Below, piece by piece: positions 4,813-5,521 of a stretch of 5,521 bases of DNA (the stretch's first letter is position 1; each line of letters begins with the position of its first letter). Location of the stretch: the NCBI GenBank assembly GCA_913058025.1, contig CAJXPN010000362.1, positions 1-5,521 of the forward strand. Reading direction: 5' to 3'. Both the position numbers and the translations under genes were made by a program. The notes under the pieces are model-generated. The model saw nothing but the letters and a program-made list of their open reading frames with translations, had not been told where the DNA came from and made no database searches. Source of the DNA: an uncultured Myxococcales bacterium (lineage in GTDB: Bacteria > Myxococcota_A > Bradymonadia > Bradymonadales > Bradymonadaceae).

Positions 4813-5521
4813 ACCCAAGAGAGCGCGGTGAACCCGCGGGTCGTGACAGCGTAGGGAGGGGGAAGGGGGCGTACACCGGGCGCACGATCCAGGGGCGCTA
4901 CGAGCTCGGGGACCGGATCGGCGCCGGCGGTATGGGCCAGGTGTACGAGGCCATCCAGCGGCCGCTGGGGCGCCGCGTCGTGATCAAGATGCTGCACGAG
5001 CGCTCGCTCGACGATCCTCGCCACCGCGAGCGCTTCGAGCGCGAGGCGATCACGATGAGCCGGCTCGACCACCCGAACATCGTCAAGGTCTACGACTTCG
5101 GGGTCGACGGCGGGGTCGACTACATCGTGATGGAGTACGTGGAGGGGGTCACGCTCCAGGAGGTCGTGGTGCGAGCGGGCGCGCTCGACCTGGAGTCCTT
5201 CACGCGCTACGCGGTGCGCATCCTGAGGGCGGTCTCGCACGCCCACGAGCAGGGCATCATCCACCGGGACCTCAAGCCCTCGAACATCATGGTCGCGCTG
5301 GCCTCGGGGCGCACCGACGTGATCAAGGTGCTCGACTTCGGGCTCGTGAAGATGACAGACGAGGAGGACCTGACCCAGATCACGCGTAACGGTGAGCTGG
5401 TGGGCTCGGCGCCGTTCCTCTCACCCGAGCGCATCCTCGGGAAGGACGCCGACGAGCGGGTCGACGTGTACGCCCTGGGCGTGATCTTCTACTACATGCT
5501 CAGCGGGACGCTCCCCTTCAC
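4809..5521 (+). CDS. Ser/Thr protein kinase, eukaryotic-type, 3' end outside window
   Basis: The first 237 residues of a eukaryotic-like (Hanks-type, PknB-like) protein kinase are present, and the frame is open to the window end. After about 30 basic, Gly-rich residues the catalytic domain starts. It has the glycine loop GAGGMGQVY (38-46), the ATP-positioning Lys60 in VIK, Glu79 as the likely salt-bridge partner, HRDLKPSN (152-159) with catalytic Asp154, DFG (176-178) and SPE (205-207) in place of APE. VDVYALGV (218-225) follows. All core catalytic residues are present, so it should be active. The activation segment has Thr189, Thr192 and GSAPFLSPE where many relatives have GTPxYMSPE. The ATG at 4809 overlaps the transporter stop as ATGA (4809-4812). 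No in-frame alternative start precedes the catalytic domain and no strong ribosome binding site is seen, so translational coupling is likely. Any membrane segment or sensor domain would lie beyond the window. Confidence 0.94.
   Translation, partial: MNPRERGEPAGRDSVGRGKGAYTGRTIQGRYELGDRIGAGGMGQVYEAIQRPLGRRVVIKMLHERSLDDPRHRERFEREAITMSRLDHPNIVKVYDFGVDGGVDYIVMEYVEGVTLQEVVVRAGALDLESFTRYAVRILRAVSHAHEQGIIHRDLKPSNIMVALASGRTDVIKVLDFGLVKMTDEEDLTQITRNGELVGSAPFLSPERILGKDADERVDVYALGVIFYYMLSGTLPF

Overview
The window is a high-GC bacterial fragment of roughly two-thirds G+C, with strong G/C preference at third codon positions. It carries an inner-membrane multihaem cytochrome c, a TetR regulator, a sodium-coupled transporter and a eukaryotic-type Ser/Thr kinase with the wording common in Myxococcota and related former Deltaproteobacteria (kinase lobe with GAGGMGQVY, HRDLKPSN). 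A myxobacterium-like or Bradymonadales-like organism is my best inference, but no marker gene proves it. No rRNA, tRNA, CRISPR array or insertion sequence was seen.

The first 47 bases are not biological. They are an Illumina Nextera P7-side adapter: five P7 bases, the i7 index N703, then the read-2 transposase sequence with its 19-base mosaic end. The window therefore begins at a contig edge that was never trimmed, and genomic sequence starts at base 48.

Layout: (1) 48-520, minus: the 5' part of an unrecognised gene, cut by the contig edge. (2) 521-620: a divergent intergenic region with a CCGATG/CATCGG dyad. (3) 621-2057, plus: a membrane-anchored c554-like cytochrome with five CXXCH haem sites and a C-terminal non-haem domain. 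(4) 2065-3696, minus: a tightly overlapping three-gene operon, transcribed as tetR, then a DUF3592-type membrane protein, then a second, paralogous DUF3592-type protein. It converges on the cytochrome gene with only 7 bases between the stop codons. (5) 3697-3888: the divergent control region, with several dyads that are operator candidates. (6) 3889-4812, plus: a bile acid:sodium symporter (BASS) family transporter. (7) 4809-5521, plus: a Ser/Thr protein kinase that overlaps the transporter by ATGA and runs off the window.

How the genes may work together: the TetR protein is divergent from the transporter and is the likely regulator of both transcripts. The DUF3592 pair is probably co-expressed with it. 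The kinase is probably translationally coupled to the transporter. These links rest on gene order and overlap only; the transporter substrate, the TetR ligand and the DUF3592 function cannot be read from the sequence. The least ordinary parts are the duplicated DUF3592 genes inside a tetR operon and the transporter-kinase overlap. I found no convincing wholly new system.
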